Assembly: GCF_000764305.2 (NCBI RefSeq)
Contig: NW_025943659.1
Location: 1-64,000, forward strand
DNA from: Hyalella azteca
Taxonomy: Eukaryota; Arthropoda; Malacostraca; Amphipoda; Hyalellidae
DNA length: 64,000 nucleotides
Direction: 5' to 3'
The notes under the pieces were generated by a model, which was given only the letters and a program-made list of their open reading frames with translations, ran no database searches and had not been told where the DNA came from. The position numbers and the translations under genes were made by a program. This document shows positions 1-11,925 of this stretch, piece after piece. Numbering within the stretch: the stretch's first letter is position 1; each line of letters starts with the position of its first letter.

Positions 1-2200
1 AATAAGGTTGTTTTACGTCCCTTCTAGTGTTGGTCAGATTTCGACGTTGATATGACGTTTAATTTTGGTTGTTCAACATTTCAACCTGAAATTAACCAAT
101 AATCAACGTTGTTTCAACGTCAGATGCCTGCTGGGTACTGTCGTGTGTTGGAAAGCTGATGGAAGCAATGGTAAATAAACGCCTCACATACTTCCTCAAG
201 CAGAGGCAGGCCCTGCGCCCTTACCAAGGAGGATTTTGTTGCCGCATGTCAGCAGTTGATCAAGTGGCCAGACTGGAAGCTGCCATCCATAGTGCCTTGC
301 ACACAAAGTCCGTATTGTTGGTCTGCTTTGTTGACCTCAGTAGTGCCTTTGATAAGGTGTGGCACACAGGCCTCCTGTTAGTCCTGTATAAGCTAAGTCG
401 TTGTGGAATACGGGGCTCACTCCTGAGATGGTTTCAGGCATACCTCAGTGCATAGTGGCAGAGCAGAGAGTTTTTTAGACTCTCCCTCAAGTTCATTTCT
501 GAGTCCTATAAGTAGACCAGTAAAGTATCCTGGATACCAGCATTATCATACTTAAGAAATTGATTTAAATCTTGAGTAAATGAGGAAATTAAAAATGAAC
601 TGATTCTAAAAAAGCTCTGGTTTGCCACTATGCCTCAGTGACAGGACCTTCAAAGTCTTTTTTGAAGGGAAATACTCATCTACCGAACCTATCAAATCTG
701 GAGTGCCTCAGGGCGCAATACTGTCCCCTACCTTGTTCAACGTTATGATGAGTGACATGCCTTCTACCCCTGGGGTCTCAACCGCAGAGTATGCTGATGA
801 TATTACGTTCTATGTGAGCCATAAAAATATTCAAATAGCAACTAATTTACTACAAGCCCAAGTAAACTCATTTGTTGAATGGACGCACGGTTGGGGTCTA
901 AAGTTAAACTTGGAAAAAACTAAAACTATGTGCTTCACCAGTAAGAAAATCTACCCACTTCCCATCAAAGCCAGCGGACACAACCTGGAAATTGTTCAGC
1001 AACATAGATACCTTGGAATTGTGCTGGATGCACCTTGCCTCAGGTGGAAACCTCACATTGAAATGCTGAGAATATCATGCCTACCAATTCTTAACCTCCT
1101 GAAATCTATATCCCACAGACACTGGGGTGCTGATCGCCAAGTTCTGTTGAAGCTATACAGGGTCTTACTTCGTAGCAGACTTGACTATGCTTCTCCCTTT
1201 TACGCATCTGCTGCTCAATCCCACTTAACCAAATTGGATGTACTCTGAAACAGTTGCCTCAGCATCGCCACAGGGTGCAGAAAAACCACCCCAATCATCA
1301 ACTTAAAAATTGAAACCAATATTCCACCCCTGAAAATCCATAGAGAGCAAATTATCTGTAAATATTATGCCAGATTACGACAGCTCCCAGAGTGCCCAGT
1401 TACAGAGGAGCTTTTCTCTGCCGCACATTCCTGTCCGGCAAACACACACTGCTCCTTCGTTCCACATACCAGGGCAATACTCACAAGAATCAGTCTCCCA
1501 CACCCACGCTTTATTGCCTCTCCTTTGATATCACCACTGCCTCCCTGGTTTAATGTTGATGAAAATATTCTTACTAATTTCAATAATGTACTAAAGACAT
1601 CTCTCTCTCCGTCTGCCATTACCCAAATGTTTCATGACCTTTCCCAAAGTAAGTATGCAAGCTGCATTGCTGCATACACTGATAGGTCGCGAGTGGAAGA
1701 ACCCACATGTTCCACAGCTGCTGCACTGGTAATTCCATTGAGGGGGGTGTCTCTCAATTGGAAGTTCCGCCCCGAGGTTCAAATTTTAGAATCTGAACTC
1801 TTTGCCATACTTGAGGTGCTCACATGGGCCCAAAATAACCTTCAGTTGAGTGAAAAATTTGTCATATTTTCCAACTCACAAAGCTCTTTGTTCCTTATAA
1901 AAAATAGAAAACCAAAACACTACCTACCGCTTGTGTTTGAAATTCAGCATAAAATTTGGTCCTTAAGCTCTTTACATGTAATAGTGCTTCAGTTCATCCC
2001 AGCCACTGTGGAATACCTGGAAACGAATACCTGCTAATCATGCTGTTGCTCATGCTAACCTATTTGATGTACTAACACAACTTAACGTAACTCCTAACTT
2101 GAAAAATCTCCTGGGGGGAGGCACCTTCCCACTGCCAGTGCAGCTGAGAATTGTTAAAGCTTTGGCCTCATTCATTCACTCTTCGCATATAATTAAACTC
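1..2200 (+). pseudogene. Broken non-LTR retrotransposon ORF2 (reverse transcriptase + RNase H)
   Basis: The conceptual translation shows reverse transcriptase blocks in the right order: LSSAFDKVWH near 330-365, GVPQGAILSPTLFN near 700-740 and the catalytic AEYADDITFYV near 785-815. A decayed RNase H domain follows at about 1660-2030 with TDRS, ESELFAIL, a SNSQSSL block (Asp changed to Asn) and a tail resembling QxIPxHVxxxGNE. RT plus RNase H in this order suggests the I/Jockey group. The 5' part lies outside the window, so the endonuclease is not seen. The ORF is interrupted by a 182-bp MITE at 451-632 and by a TGA at 1246-1248. Reading resumes in the same frame downstream, so damage is limited. 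The 3' boundary is approximate. Confidence 0.85.
451..632 (+). mobile_element. 182-bp MITE with 8-bp target duplication, inserted in the RT gene
   Basis: The ends are perfect 10-bp inverted repeats (CATAGTGGCA / TGCCACTATG), extended imperfectly by about 25 bases. The element is flanked by the direct repeat CCTCAGTG at 443-450 and 633-640. Eight-base duplications are typical of hAT or P superfamily transposons. No coding capacity is present. Related copies lie at 2595, 3848 and 24.5-24.9 kb. Confidence 0.92.
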
Positions 2201-2211
2201 ATTTAAAATCT

Positions 2212-2475
2212 GTGTACTTGTGTATTTTGCTGGGGGGGGCTGGACCTTGGCAAACACTGGGATTCTCATCAGCCATTCTGCCTCACCCTACTACCCCTCT
2301 GCCATGGGGCAACATGGATGAGCTTCCAGAGCTCCAAAAAACATCGAAAGAAGAAGAGGCAGTGTGTTGTCAGCATCGATGTCTGATTCAGACGGGGACG
2401 CCGGCTCCACCAGCTTCTGCGTCCGCGACATCAACAGTTTACAGTGCCGAGAGCTCCTCAGTCCCCACAAGCTAG
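2212..2475 (+). other. Unrecognised 87-codon open frame, possibly retroelement ORF1 debris
   Basis: This open frame directly follows the retrotransposon remnant. Its translation is rich in Pro, Ser and Thr and contains an acidic/basic stretch (KTSKEEEAVCCQH). I recognise no domain. Its position would fit the 5' end of another retroelement copy or an ORF1 fragment, but it could be chance. Confidence 0.2.
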
Positions 2476-2594
2476 CAAGTTGAACTCCCAGCCCCCAGGC
2501 AACATAAAAGGAGATGGAGAAGTAGGCTAATTAACCTGAAGCCTGAACCACGATTTATTTCTCCAAAAAATAGTATGAAGGTTGTTGGACTAAT

Positions 2595-2712
2595 CATAGA
2601 CAAACCAGAGATTTTTTAGAATCAGTTCATTTTCAACTTCCTCATTAACTTAAGATTTAAACCAATTTCTTATGTAGTATAACTTGATAAGGCTGGTATG
2701 TGGTATCCATCC
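2595..2712 (-). mobile_element. Truncated copy of the CATAG MITE
   Basis: The start CATAGACAAACCAGAG followed by TTTTTTAGAATCAGTTCATT matches the 3' half of the 451-632 MITE in reverse orientation. Similarity fades near the GGTATCC segment and the opposite terminal repeat is absent. Confidence 0.7.
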
Positions 2713-2796
2713 ACTCACTGCTTGCAGTGTGGAATTCTGTATAGGTAATATATTCTCATATCATCAATGTAAGAAAACGTATTGAAAAACCAACCA

Positions 2797-3605
2797 TACC
2801 GTCAACCGGGGCTACTCGGGACGGTTTTGAGCGTTTTTTGTTAATAACTTCTTATGATGAAACATTTCATAAACAAGTTTAGGCTCATTTTATAGCTCTT
2901 TGCGAGGGCTATCGAATGGCATCTTTAAAAAAATTCCATATGCTTTTCGTAAGGTGCCAGAAAAAAAAAAAAGTGTCCCGAGTAGCCCCGTCGAACGGGG
3001 CTACTCAGGACACCGGGAATGAAACTTCATTTTAAAACACTTGAAGCATGCAGAGCCTACTCATCCATTACTAACAGTACTCTGAAGTCAGCCTCTTTCA
3101 TTGTAGATGATGTAGAGGTAGAATAAATGACATTTTCTGTGATTTTTACTTGTTACAACACTTCTCTTTAACTTCACTTCTTGTCTGTCTGTCTGTCTGT
3201 CTGTCTGCTACAAATCTTGTAATTTTTTTTTTGGAATGAGATAGGCAAAATCTGCCAATTACGTTTTCAAGCCGACACCTGGGTGCAACTTTTATGTAAG
3301 TAAAATTTTTTAATACAGCAAATATTTTTTTTGCTACAGACCTTAGCAGAAGTAACTTTTCAAAACAGCGTTTTTCACCATTTTTTTCAGGAATTTTTCA
3401 AAGCTAGTAAATGTCGTATTTTTCGACTGCCTTTATACTACATAGATAGGAAAATTGTTGACGTTTACGCCACTATATTTAGTTTTGCAATATTCCAATT
3501 AGTTTTGCTACTATAACAGTTTTACGCCGTGTCTGAGGTGCGTCCTGAGTTGCCCTGCCAGTCCCGAGTTGCCCCGCCAGTCCCGAGTTGCCCCGGTTGA
3601 TGGTA
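2797..3605. mobile_element. TA-flanked TIR element (TIR CCGTCAACCGGGGC type)
   Basis: The left end TACCGTCAACCGGGGCTACT and the right end, read on the minus strand as TACCATCAACCGGGGCAACT, are inverted repeats. The terminal TA could be a TA target duplication, as in Tc1/mariner-like non-autonomous elements. Inside there are an A-run, a second internal copy of the CGGGGCTACTC motif near 2995, a (TCTG)n run at about 3181-3206, and three copies of CCCGAGTTGCCCCG-like sequence near 3545-3595. There is no transposase. Relatives of the body occur at 13.3-13.9 kb (inverted) and 14.4-15.5 kb. Confidence 0.7.
3181..3206 (+). repeat. (TCTG)n microsatellite
   Basis: About six tandem TGTC/TCTG units lie inside the 2797-3605 element. 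Confidence 0.9.
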
Positions 3606-3847
3606 CTACTGCGTTACAGTTTACACCACCTTCCACTGCAATGAAAATCGATAAACTGAGCTCATTAGAATTTACCACTGTGCAGTGTGCAGAGAGTGGA
3701 TGAATATTGCAAGATCTTTGGCGATGCTTCAGTAGCAAAATTTACACCTTCAGAAGATCTTGCTGACACGGCGACACTGTATACAGTAGGGCTACGGGAA
3801 AGTCTAATGTCAATTACCAAGCATTTTTATATACATTTTACTTTGTT

Positions 3848-4034
3848 CATAGTGGCAAAGCAGAGGGTTTTTTCGATTCGTCCTCAAGTTCATTTCTGAA
3901 ATTCTGAGTCCTATAAGTAGACCATTAAAGTATCTTGGATACCAGAATTTTCATACATAAGAAATCTGTTAAAATCTTGAGTAAATGTGGAAATTAAAAA
4001 TGAACTGATTCTAAAAAATCACTGGTTTGCCACC
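3848..4034 (+). mobile_element. Older copy of the CATAG MITE
   Basis: It begins CATAGTGGCAAAGCAGAG and shares the internal CCTATAAGTAGACCA and AAAAATGAACTGATTC segments with the 451-632 copy. Its right end is eroded (TTTGCCACCAGGG), and I see no 8-bp duplication. A separate perfect right-end motif (TTTGCCACTATG) at about 4584-4595 may be a displaced end of this or another copy. Confidence 0.75.
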
Positions 4035-5024
4035 AGGGCTGGAAAAGTCCTATTTTTGTCTGAAATATTGCGGCTCTAATATCATATAATTTCAGTAGGT
4101 ATGAAACCTCGCAGCTCAAATGTCATAAATTTTTGTTTGATTGAAAAGTCTTCGTTTGCACTTCGCAAACATGTCACTTCATAAAATTTTCAACTTCCGC
4201 AATCTGCATTGCTTTACTGTTCCCGCCAAAATATCCTGCAGAAAAAACATAAACATCATAATGTAAACAAATCAATTAAACGTTCTGTTGAAGATTGCGC
4301 ATAGTTGCGGTCATATCGAAGCGGTCAGACTGCATTAACACATGCTCAACTTACAGAAAAGATTAATTTTATCTTTGCCATTTGACTGTTTTAGGGTAAA
4401 ATTAGAGATTTGGGGTAACACATGCATGGACTTTGTAAATAAATTTGCGCCTTGTAAATGGCTTTTCGTGGCAGAGATATGGAATTCACGGCTTGGTGAA
4501 ATGGAATCATGGCTGGCAAATCCATAAAACCACAGCTTGAAAAATTCAGTCGTGGCTCGCCAAGTAGATATATTTTATGCCTGTTTGCCACTATGCCGAC
4601 ACATTTAGATTGTAATTCTTGCATTTAATATATATGTCAGTCTTCCGCCAACTATTTAGAAAAAAAGTAAGGTTTCCGGTACATTGGATGGATCAGGATG
4701 CAGTAAAGCTAGTCCAGAATTGGTTGTGATGAGTTCCCGCCAAGAAAATGTAAACAAAGTGTAGTTGTGGGCACATTAGAGCAATCAGACTGCATCATCA
4801 CATGTTCATTTGACACTTGCTGTAGGGTAAACGTGGTATATTCCATCACATTAGGGGACCAACTACCCTCCGGAAAAACTTCTACAGTTATTATCCGATC
4901 ATCATGAAATGTCAAATACATACGTAAAATGTAAAAAAATAACATTTTGATTCTATGAATTTTTCGAAAAAATTGATGGAAAACGAGAAATTCATAGAAA
5001 ACGGCTAATAAGGGGTACTTTAGA
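4035..5024. other. Intergenic repeat-like DNA without a gene
   Basis: There are no credible coding regions. Two segments (about 4200-4440 and 4720-4870) share motifs such as CCCGCCAA, TGTAAACAAA, CAGACTGCAT and ACACATG. Part of the first (GGGTAAAATTAG to AAATGGCTTTTC) recurs at about 8893-9000, so this is probably a decayed dispersed repeat. Confidence 0.5.
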
Positions 5025-5322
5025 AAATCTATCTCCTCCTATAAATATCCTACAACATCAAGACACGTATCATTCGGTTTGTAAAGACCATCCCTATCGA
5101 TTTGATGAGCACTTTTCTTATTTTCCCCTTGATTTTTTTTATGTGCGTTTTTCCCATTTTTCTCTTTTTTCCACCCTCCCCCCCTTCTCCCCCATATAAA
5201 AAACAAACCAGACTGAAATTAAAAAAAGTGCTCTTCAGTTTGATAGGTATGGTCTTTACAAATCGAATGGTATATGTCTCATTGCTGTAGCTTGAAAACT
5301 GTAGGAGGAGATAGGTTTTCTG
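5025..5322. repeat. Fold-back repeat with pyrimidine-rich loop
   Basis: The arm at about 5025-5125 (with CTATCTCCTCCTA, GTAAAGACCATCCCTATC and AAGAAAAG on the complement) is the inverted counterpart of 5220-5322. The loop is a T/C tract including CCCTCCCCCCCTTCTCCCCC. An inverted relative lies at about 29.04-29.42 kb. Confidence 0.7.
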
Positions 5323-5419
5323 TGACAATAAGTTGAACTTTTCAAACTTTTCAGGACGGTGCGACAAAGTCCCGCGCGCCTCAAAATAGGCACTCAATGT
5401 AGCATGGATACCAAACTAC

Positions 5420-5920
5420 AGGCTCCTGTAGCTTAATCCACTCAAGGATGCTAGCAGCAACTTGTAGCGCACCTCTCCGTACAAAGTTAGGTGGGTAACT
5501 GAGCTTAGATGCCAGATACACCAATATATGTAGTCTTGCCGCTCTAATTTTCTTAGGTCTATTTACTGAAGGAACTCCACCCCCCGCCCCCCCGTTAAAG
5601 CCCGGCCGTGTGCGTCAATATTGCCGTACATGGATCGCAGTAGTATTGTTGGAAAGCTCAGAATGTCAGCTTTAAGATGAGACTAAGCATGTAACTGCAG
5701 CACAACTCAAGTAGAAACTATATTTAAAGATTTCAGCAGCTAATTACTTTATATCTAACTACTTAAAGAACTCTCCCACCCACTTCCCTTTAAAGAGACG
5801 TCATGAACGTAAATATTGGCATACAGCGATGGCAGTGGTACCATTGGAAAGAGCAGAATTTCAGCTTTAAGATGAGCTCAAAAACCGGAAAACGCCAAAA
5901 TTGAAAAATTCAGGGTAGTC
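5420..5920. repeat. Imperfect direct duplication
   Basis: Segments near 5595-5690 and 5790-5880 share CGTGTGCGTCAATATTG-like and TTGGAAAG..CAG..TTTCAGCTTTAAGATGAG strings. They look like two diverged copies of a unit of roughly 190 bp. Nothing coding is seen. Confidence 0.5.
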
Positions 5921-7149
5921 GGTCCCCTTAAGGACGCATCGAGAAATGAAAAACTGTATGCGTTACTATATAATAACCGAAAAATAACCGTATGCGTTAC
6001 TCAAGTTCTGTTTGCTTTATATGACTCTCAAAACACCGCACTACGCGTTAGCAACAATGAAACATCACAAAATGTTGCCATATTTATTTAAAAGCCTTTA
6101 GAATGCAAACCTACCAAATCCCTATATTCCGTTACTGTGTGTGGCTATATTCGGCACGTGGTGAGGCGTATTCCATCCGCGCTTCAAATTCTACTGATAC
6201 ATAATGCCGTCATCCACGTGTTTGAATTCTGTTCGCTGTGTGAGCTGTATTGGAATACAACACGGCTTTGAATTAGAACCAGGGTTGGTGATTTTTTTAA
6301 AAAAATCAAAAAAATCAAAAATCAATGATTTATTTTATTTTATTATGATTTTTTTATTTATTTGATTTTTTTCATTTTTTCAGCTTTTTTGTCTTTTTGA
6401 AGTGTTATTTTTTATGTTGCAATTAGCCTACTAACAATAACAGTATGGATCATAATGGATGACTAAAAAGGGCACTTATTGCCTTCAATAGTGGCCAACA
6501 GTCCATGGTGGTGTTTACCACTTAGGGATTTTTAGGTAAACAATTATTGATAAGTCTTTTCATTAGCTTTGTAAAGTTTGTATGGAGCAAGGTAATGAGC
6601 TAAATATTGACCATTTAACTGGCTTCAATATACAAAAACACTTCAGGAATGCAGATCTTCTAAACATTGAAGAGTCACATAACAGATAGGTAGCTGATAG
6701 CACGCAGTGCATAGCACTATCAATAGATCTACTAGTTTTATGTCCTATAAATCTACCACTACCAGACTCTACCCTCTATACACACCAACTAGTAGTGACT
6801 GAGTGACTGACTGCACTGTTCCTATTTAATTCAGACCAATAAACCAATACTTAACATAAACTGAACGATAACCAAACAAACCTCATACGACTTGAAACGA
6901 GAATTAAGTTATGAGAAAAGCTAACACTGTTTGAAATAAACATGTGCACAATTCAAATATTTTATATCCATACACTGCATTTAATTATTTTATATATAGT
7001 CTTATAATAGTAATTGTTTTGTTTCTAGTTTTAAATTCTCATGTATAAAGATTGAAATTAAATATTTTAATTAGAATAGGTACTCGTATTAGGGTGGAAA
7101 ATCTTTTTAATTGCCTAAAAGGTCAATACTATCTCAACCTCTCAGTAAA

Positions 7150-7895
7150 CAGGGTGGGGCAGAACCGATTGAGCAGTTTTGAGGTAAAATAAAAGAGTAA
7201 TGGAGGTACATAAAGAATAAAGTTTATTTTCTTAGAGGTTAGCATAGCATACCATTTAGAATACTTATGTTTTGAAAACAATATCTGGAAGATGGGGGCC
7301 GTTAGCTGCAACACACTGTTGGAGTCTTTCTCAGAGGAGGGAGTAACCGTAACTGTGAATTCCGATTGCTATGCTGCAATGCTGCAAAATTTCTTGCAGC
7401 CCATGATGGAAAACATAGTTGAAAATGAAACATTGGGAGAAGTGTGGTTCCAGCAGGATGGGGCTACAGCTCACACAGCCCGAATGTCACTCAAGGTTTT
7501 GAAACGCATGTTCCCAGACTCCGAGGGGTGATTTACAGTGACCTGCGAGGTCACCTGATTTGAGCATTTGCAATTTCTTTCTTTGGGGACATCTAAAAGA
7601 AAGGGGTTCAGAAGTTGCCCTCACATCCTACCATAGCTAAGGGAATGAATTATTGCAGCAGAGGTTAAGGCCATACCTTGCCATATGTGTGAGCATGCTA
7701 TAGAAAACTTCCGAGAATGACTCCAATAGTGTGATGCAGCTGACAAACCCCATCTTCCTGATATTGTTTTAAAAAAATAAGTATTTTAAATGGCATGTTA
7801 TGCCAATCTTGAGGAAAATAAACTTTCTTCTTTATTTACCTCCATTACTCTTATATTTCACCTCAAAACTGTTCAATCAGTTCTGCCCCACCCTG
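7150..7895 (+). mobile_element. Internally deleted mariner/Tc1-like element nested in the hAT element
   Basis: Long inverted repeats of about 80 bp begin CAGGGTGGGGCAGAAC at the left and end GTTCTGCCCCACCCTG at the right. TA follows the right end; the left flank is AA, so the TA duplication has decayed on one side. Only the C-terminal part of a transposase remains. Confidence 0.88.
7292..7745 (+). pseudogene. Mariner/Tc1-type transposase C-terminal remnant
   Basis: The frame 7292-7531 contains VWFQQDGATAHTAR, the well-known block around the second catalytic Asp of DDE/D transposases. The stop at 7529-7531 is followed by shifted remnants of the third catalytic region (FFLWGHLK-like), then AIPCHMCEHAIENFRE-like text up to about 7740. 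The N-terminal DNA-binding half is deleted. It cannot encode an active enzyme. Confidence 0.85.
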
Positions 7896-8318
7896 TATAA
7901 GCTAGCTAACACATTTAAATTGTATATTGTAATCAATATATAATAAATAGTCAAATTGTTAAAGACTATTTATAGCCTTATAAGAATTAGCTGAGCTGCT
8001 AGCTACATACAATGTATTGCACACTTGATGCCTCTGTACCAAAAACATTCAATTTATTTGAACCTAATACACACTAAAGGCAACAAGTTTATATACCAAT
8101 TTTCTATTCATAGCACATTTATACTAAACCATGAATAACAATACCTCAATATAAATTAAAGACTGCCACTCAATATATTTAAATATATGAAAAAATCAAA
8201 TAAATCAAAAAAATTGAAAAAATAAAAAAAAAATTATGATTTTTTTATAGAAAAATCAAGTGATTTAATCACATGATTTAATCATTTTGATTTAATCATT
8301 GCCAACCCTGATTAGAAC

Positions 8319-10823
8319 ACTAATGAATATTGAACACTACTTAATTACACTTTTAATTAACAACTATTAAGCTTTTAATCAAGCAAATTTTAATTTTTGT
8401 ACACAGCTTGGAACGATCTGTGTGTGTCCAATTCAAGTTGTGACGGAATTAATTTTCTTGTGTCAAAATCCATTTCTCAACTTAATCATCTATTAATTTA
8501 TTTACCACTTGAAATCAGCAAATACAAGTATACTTAAAGGATTCCTAATATATTCACAGACCTATTTAAAAGTCTCAAACTATAATATTCTTCCTATACA
8601 AACAGTTATTCATTTTTTGGTAGAGCAAGGTCAACTGTCAAATTTAACACATTTTTCGATGATCTCACTGGGTAGCGTGCATTGTCTCTCATTGGATCTC
8701 AATATTTTCCCGCTAGATGGCCAAGACCTAGTGTTTTGGCAGTAGTTTGACACGCAAATGTATGACATCACCATTTCAACCATCAACGAACGCATGGAAC
8801 TAAAACAAAGCTTAATATAAAGGAAAAACTAGAGAGGTGACAGTATTACCCACGATGTCGGAATATACCGCGTTTACCCTACAATCGGGCTGTTTTTAGG
8901 GTCAAATTAGTTCTTTGGCTTAACATGTGCATGCAACCTTGAAAATAAGTTCTTGGCTTGTAATTAGTTTTTCATTACTCAGCGTAAATGGCTTTTCATT
9001 AATAATTACCCGGCGATGCATTTTGAAAATGGTTGGTGATGCTTTGGGCTTAAAAACCCATATATTGGCAACGCTGCTTCCACCTTCTGCACCCTGGATT
9101 AGAAACTGCCGTGCTTCCAAAATTGCGCGTGGTTTGAAATCCAATCCCGTATTGCCAACGCCTAATCAAGTTAACTAGCCGTTTATCTCTAGGCTAGTGG
9201 ACACATTTTTGCAATGAATACGATCTAAAATAAAAAAATCACATCCACATTCACAAAAATTCTCAAGATTGGACAACACCAACAAAGTTTTCGATATCAC
9301 ACAAAATTATGAGATAAACTGCTACTCTTTCACTGCGTACATTCACATTGTGCTTTCTGTGTTTACGTATTACAAGATGGTGTCACACACACTTATGTTT
9401 TGGTTGTGTCAAGTTTTATTTCACAATAACTTTGATTCACATTCAATTCTGAGATTTAAATGATTGAAAGTTTTATTAAATGATAAAAACCCATTTATAC
9501 ATTCCAGATTTGAATTTTTTCCATTTTTTGCCCTATAATGTTGAATTTATCTTAATAAATTCACTTCAAATTCTGAATGATTTTGTCTGCTATCCCGCGT
9601 TTTTGAACGTTTTGTGTCCTATAGAAAATGTTCATTGTTTAAAATGGGAAACAATTTCATTATATAAAACATAGACCATGTACCATATAGTGCAATAATA
9701 ATACAATTTAATTTAATAAAAATTAATTTTTAATTTAAAAAATATAATCAGATTTTTAATTCAACATTTTTCTAATGGAATTTAATTCCACAGCATGTAC
9801 CATCTAGTTATTAATTAATAAAATTTTATTTAGTGAAATTTAATTTTAATAGATTTTTTAATTTAATTTAATTCTACAGCTTCAACCGGTAAAAATGAGC
9901 ATCATAGGAATGAAAGTAATACTGTCATTCATACATCACAAATTGAATGACATTGGATGGATTTGATAGGTATTTTATTAATCCTATTTTTATATAAGAA
10001 TGGAAATGACGTTTCTATTTTAGAATGATAATAGAAATGTTCCTACTATTGGCAGAAACTTTTCTTGAATACACTTCCGAAAACTGAAGTTCTGTAATCA
10101 ATGGAGTCTTGTAATCAATGGAGTCTTGTAATCAATGGAGTTCTGTAATCTTAGGAAAAAATTAGTTGTTTTTGATGTAAAAAGAATGTTTTTAAATTAA
10201 AATAAATGCAATACTTGATTTTTGGAAATCTGATGCTAAAATTAACGATCCCTATTAGAATTCAATAGATGTTACGATTTCAGAATTATCTTCAAAAAGT
10301 TTGTTTTCGTTCGTTTGATCAGAAGTTTTGGTTTGTTTGATCAGAAACAGAAAAAGTTTTCGTTTGTTTGATCAGAAACAACATAATTATTCATTCTCTT
10401 GCACTAAGTATACAATTTATTAGTTGGACTCGGTTACCGTCTGCATTGATCATCCCGCTAGATTATGCATTGGGAGCAGGATGCGGGAAAGAAGCTAGGT
10501 ATTTAGTTCAGTTGCACGTTAGCCCACTTGATATGTAGTTCTGCTCGTCTGAACTCTGAATTGCGTGTTTAGTGTGCATGAAAATATTCTGCAAAATTAC
10601 AATTTGGGGACAAATGTAATAGTGTAAAAAATGCCGAAATTAATATACTATATACCAAAATATAGTTTTGTTCAAAAGATATAAATGCTAATGAAATGCG
10701 TGCAAAAAAGTGATGATCTTTGTTACCCCAGCTCCTGGGGTTTCTTTGACTGGGTGGTTAAATCAATTTTATTTTTTGGTAAAATAACTCAAGGTTTTGG
10801 TGATTGTTTTGAACTCTTCTAGT
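8319..10823. other. AT-rich intergenic DNA without a gene
   Basis: No supported coding region is seen. Short open frames here are low in sequence content and lack domains. About 8855-9000 repeats the motif set seen at 4.3-4.5 kb. About 9690-9880 is a TTTAATTT-rich tract with two copies of a segment ending in ATTCCACAGC/ATTCTACAGC. Confidence 0.5.
10093..10150 (+). repeat. 17-bp tandem repeat, about 3 copies
   Basis: The unit GTAATCAATGGAGTCTT is repeated directly with little change. A second short repeat containing GTTTGATCAGAA (three times) follows at about 10310-10380. Confidence 0.85.
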
Positions 10824-11184
10824 TACATATGCAAATGACAAATTTTAGGAAAGTGTCATAGTTTGCAATTTGGGGTGCCGCCCCCCAATGGGTGAAATGT
10901 GACCACCTAATGGCAGCAGTGATGGGGTAACATTGAGCGTCCTGGAAATTAAGTTGAAATTACCATATAGATGACTCTGTAGAGTCTGAAACATAATGAA
11001 AAAACATTAATAGGTGTATAAAACATAAAATATGTTATATAGGTACCTTAATTTTAACTTAATTTTCAAGCCGGTCAATGTTACCCCATCACGGCTGCCA
11101 TTAGGCGGTCATAGTTCCCCCATTGGGGAGTGGTGCCCCCCATTTGCAAACTATGACACTTTACTGAAATTTGTAATTTGCATA
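10824..11184. repeat. Fold-back element with about 143-bp inverted arms
   Basis: The left arm (about 10824-10966) and right arm (about 11041-11184) are inverted copies. For example AAGTGTCATAGTTTGCAA pairs with TTTGCAAACTATGACACTTT, and GATGGGGTAACATTGA with TCAATGTTACCCCATC. The loop is about 75 bp. There is no coding capacity. Confidence 0.85.
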
Positions 11185-11588
11185 CCGTAAAATGGGGTAA
11201 CTTAGACCACTTTTATTTTTATAAATGATGCCATTATTTTACTAGCTAAATTAAACTTGAATTGAAACATGCAAAATACAGGTCAAACCTCTAGCTTCAC
11301 TCACCATAAATTGCTGGCTCCTGCCTCTCATAGTCTTTATGTAATTTCAAAAAAAGTGGTGGTCTTTGTTACCCCAGCTCTTAGTCACATTTTTAATTTT
11401 TTAACCTATTTGATATGCAAACTTTTCAAATCTTTCTATTGTGTTATGTAGCCTCAGTATTAGGCCTTTAATGCCCATTGACAAAATTTTTCTATGTCAA
11501 ATAGTTTTTAGTTGTGGGGGTTTTTGTTAAAAAAAACAAAAAGTGGTCTAAGTTACCTCGCCGGTCTAAGTTACCCCATTTTACGGTA
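11183..11588. mobile_element. 406-bp TIR element (TIR CCGTAAAATGGGGTAAC)
   Basis: The left end TACCGTAAAATGGGGTAACT and the right end AGTTACCCCATTTTACGGTA are exact inverted repeats. They extend into CTTAGACCACTTTT / AAAAGTGGTCTAAG, the right-hand version being partly duplicated. The outer TA may be the target duplication. It is a non-autonomous element with no transposase. Confidence 0.85.
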
Positions 11589-11639
11589 TGTAACTAAAAG
11601 AGTTCTATTACAATGACCCAAAACCTGGAGTTATTTTAC

Positions 11640-11925
11640 CAAAAAAAAAAAAATTGGAGGGGGTACTCCGGCAGGCTTTAAATAATACCGGTAGCTCTTT
11701 TTCATGGGCCACATATTTAATTTAACCTATTATATATGCAAACTTTTTAAATATTTTTATTGTGTTTTGTAGCCTCAGTATTAGGACTTTAATGGCCATT
11801 GACAAAATTTTTCTATGTCAAATAGTTTTTGAGTTTTGGGGGTTTTTGTTAAAAAACAAAAAGTGGTCAAAGTTACCCCGGGAGTCAAAGTAACCCTATT
11901 TTATGGTACCTAATTAAAGCAGCAG
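11640..11925 (+). repeat. Diverged direct copy of the 11.4-11.59 kb segment
   Basis: The stretch from TATGCAAACTTTTTAAAT through CATTGACAAAATTTTTCTATG to AAAGTTACCCC and TATTTTATGGTAC follows the same order as 11410-11588. It is probably the right half of a second, older copy of the same TIR element. Confidence 0.75.

Larger units (their letters stand above)
6272..8318. mobile_element. Non-autonomous hAT-type element with perfect 8-bp TSD
   Basis: The element proper is 6280-8310. Its ends are CAGGGTTGG and CCAACCCTG, the classic hAT terminus, followed by AT-rich ATGATTT/AAAATCA subterminal arms. The 8-bp target duplication ATTAGAAC is perfect at 6272-6279 and 8311-8318. The interior lacks any hAT transposase frame, and a mariner-type element is nested inside at 7150-7895. 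Confidence 0.92.
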
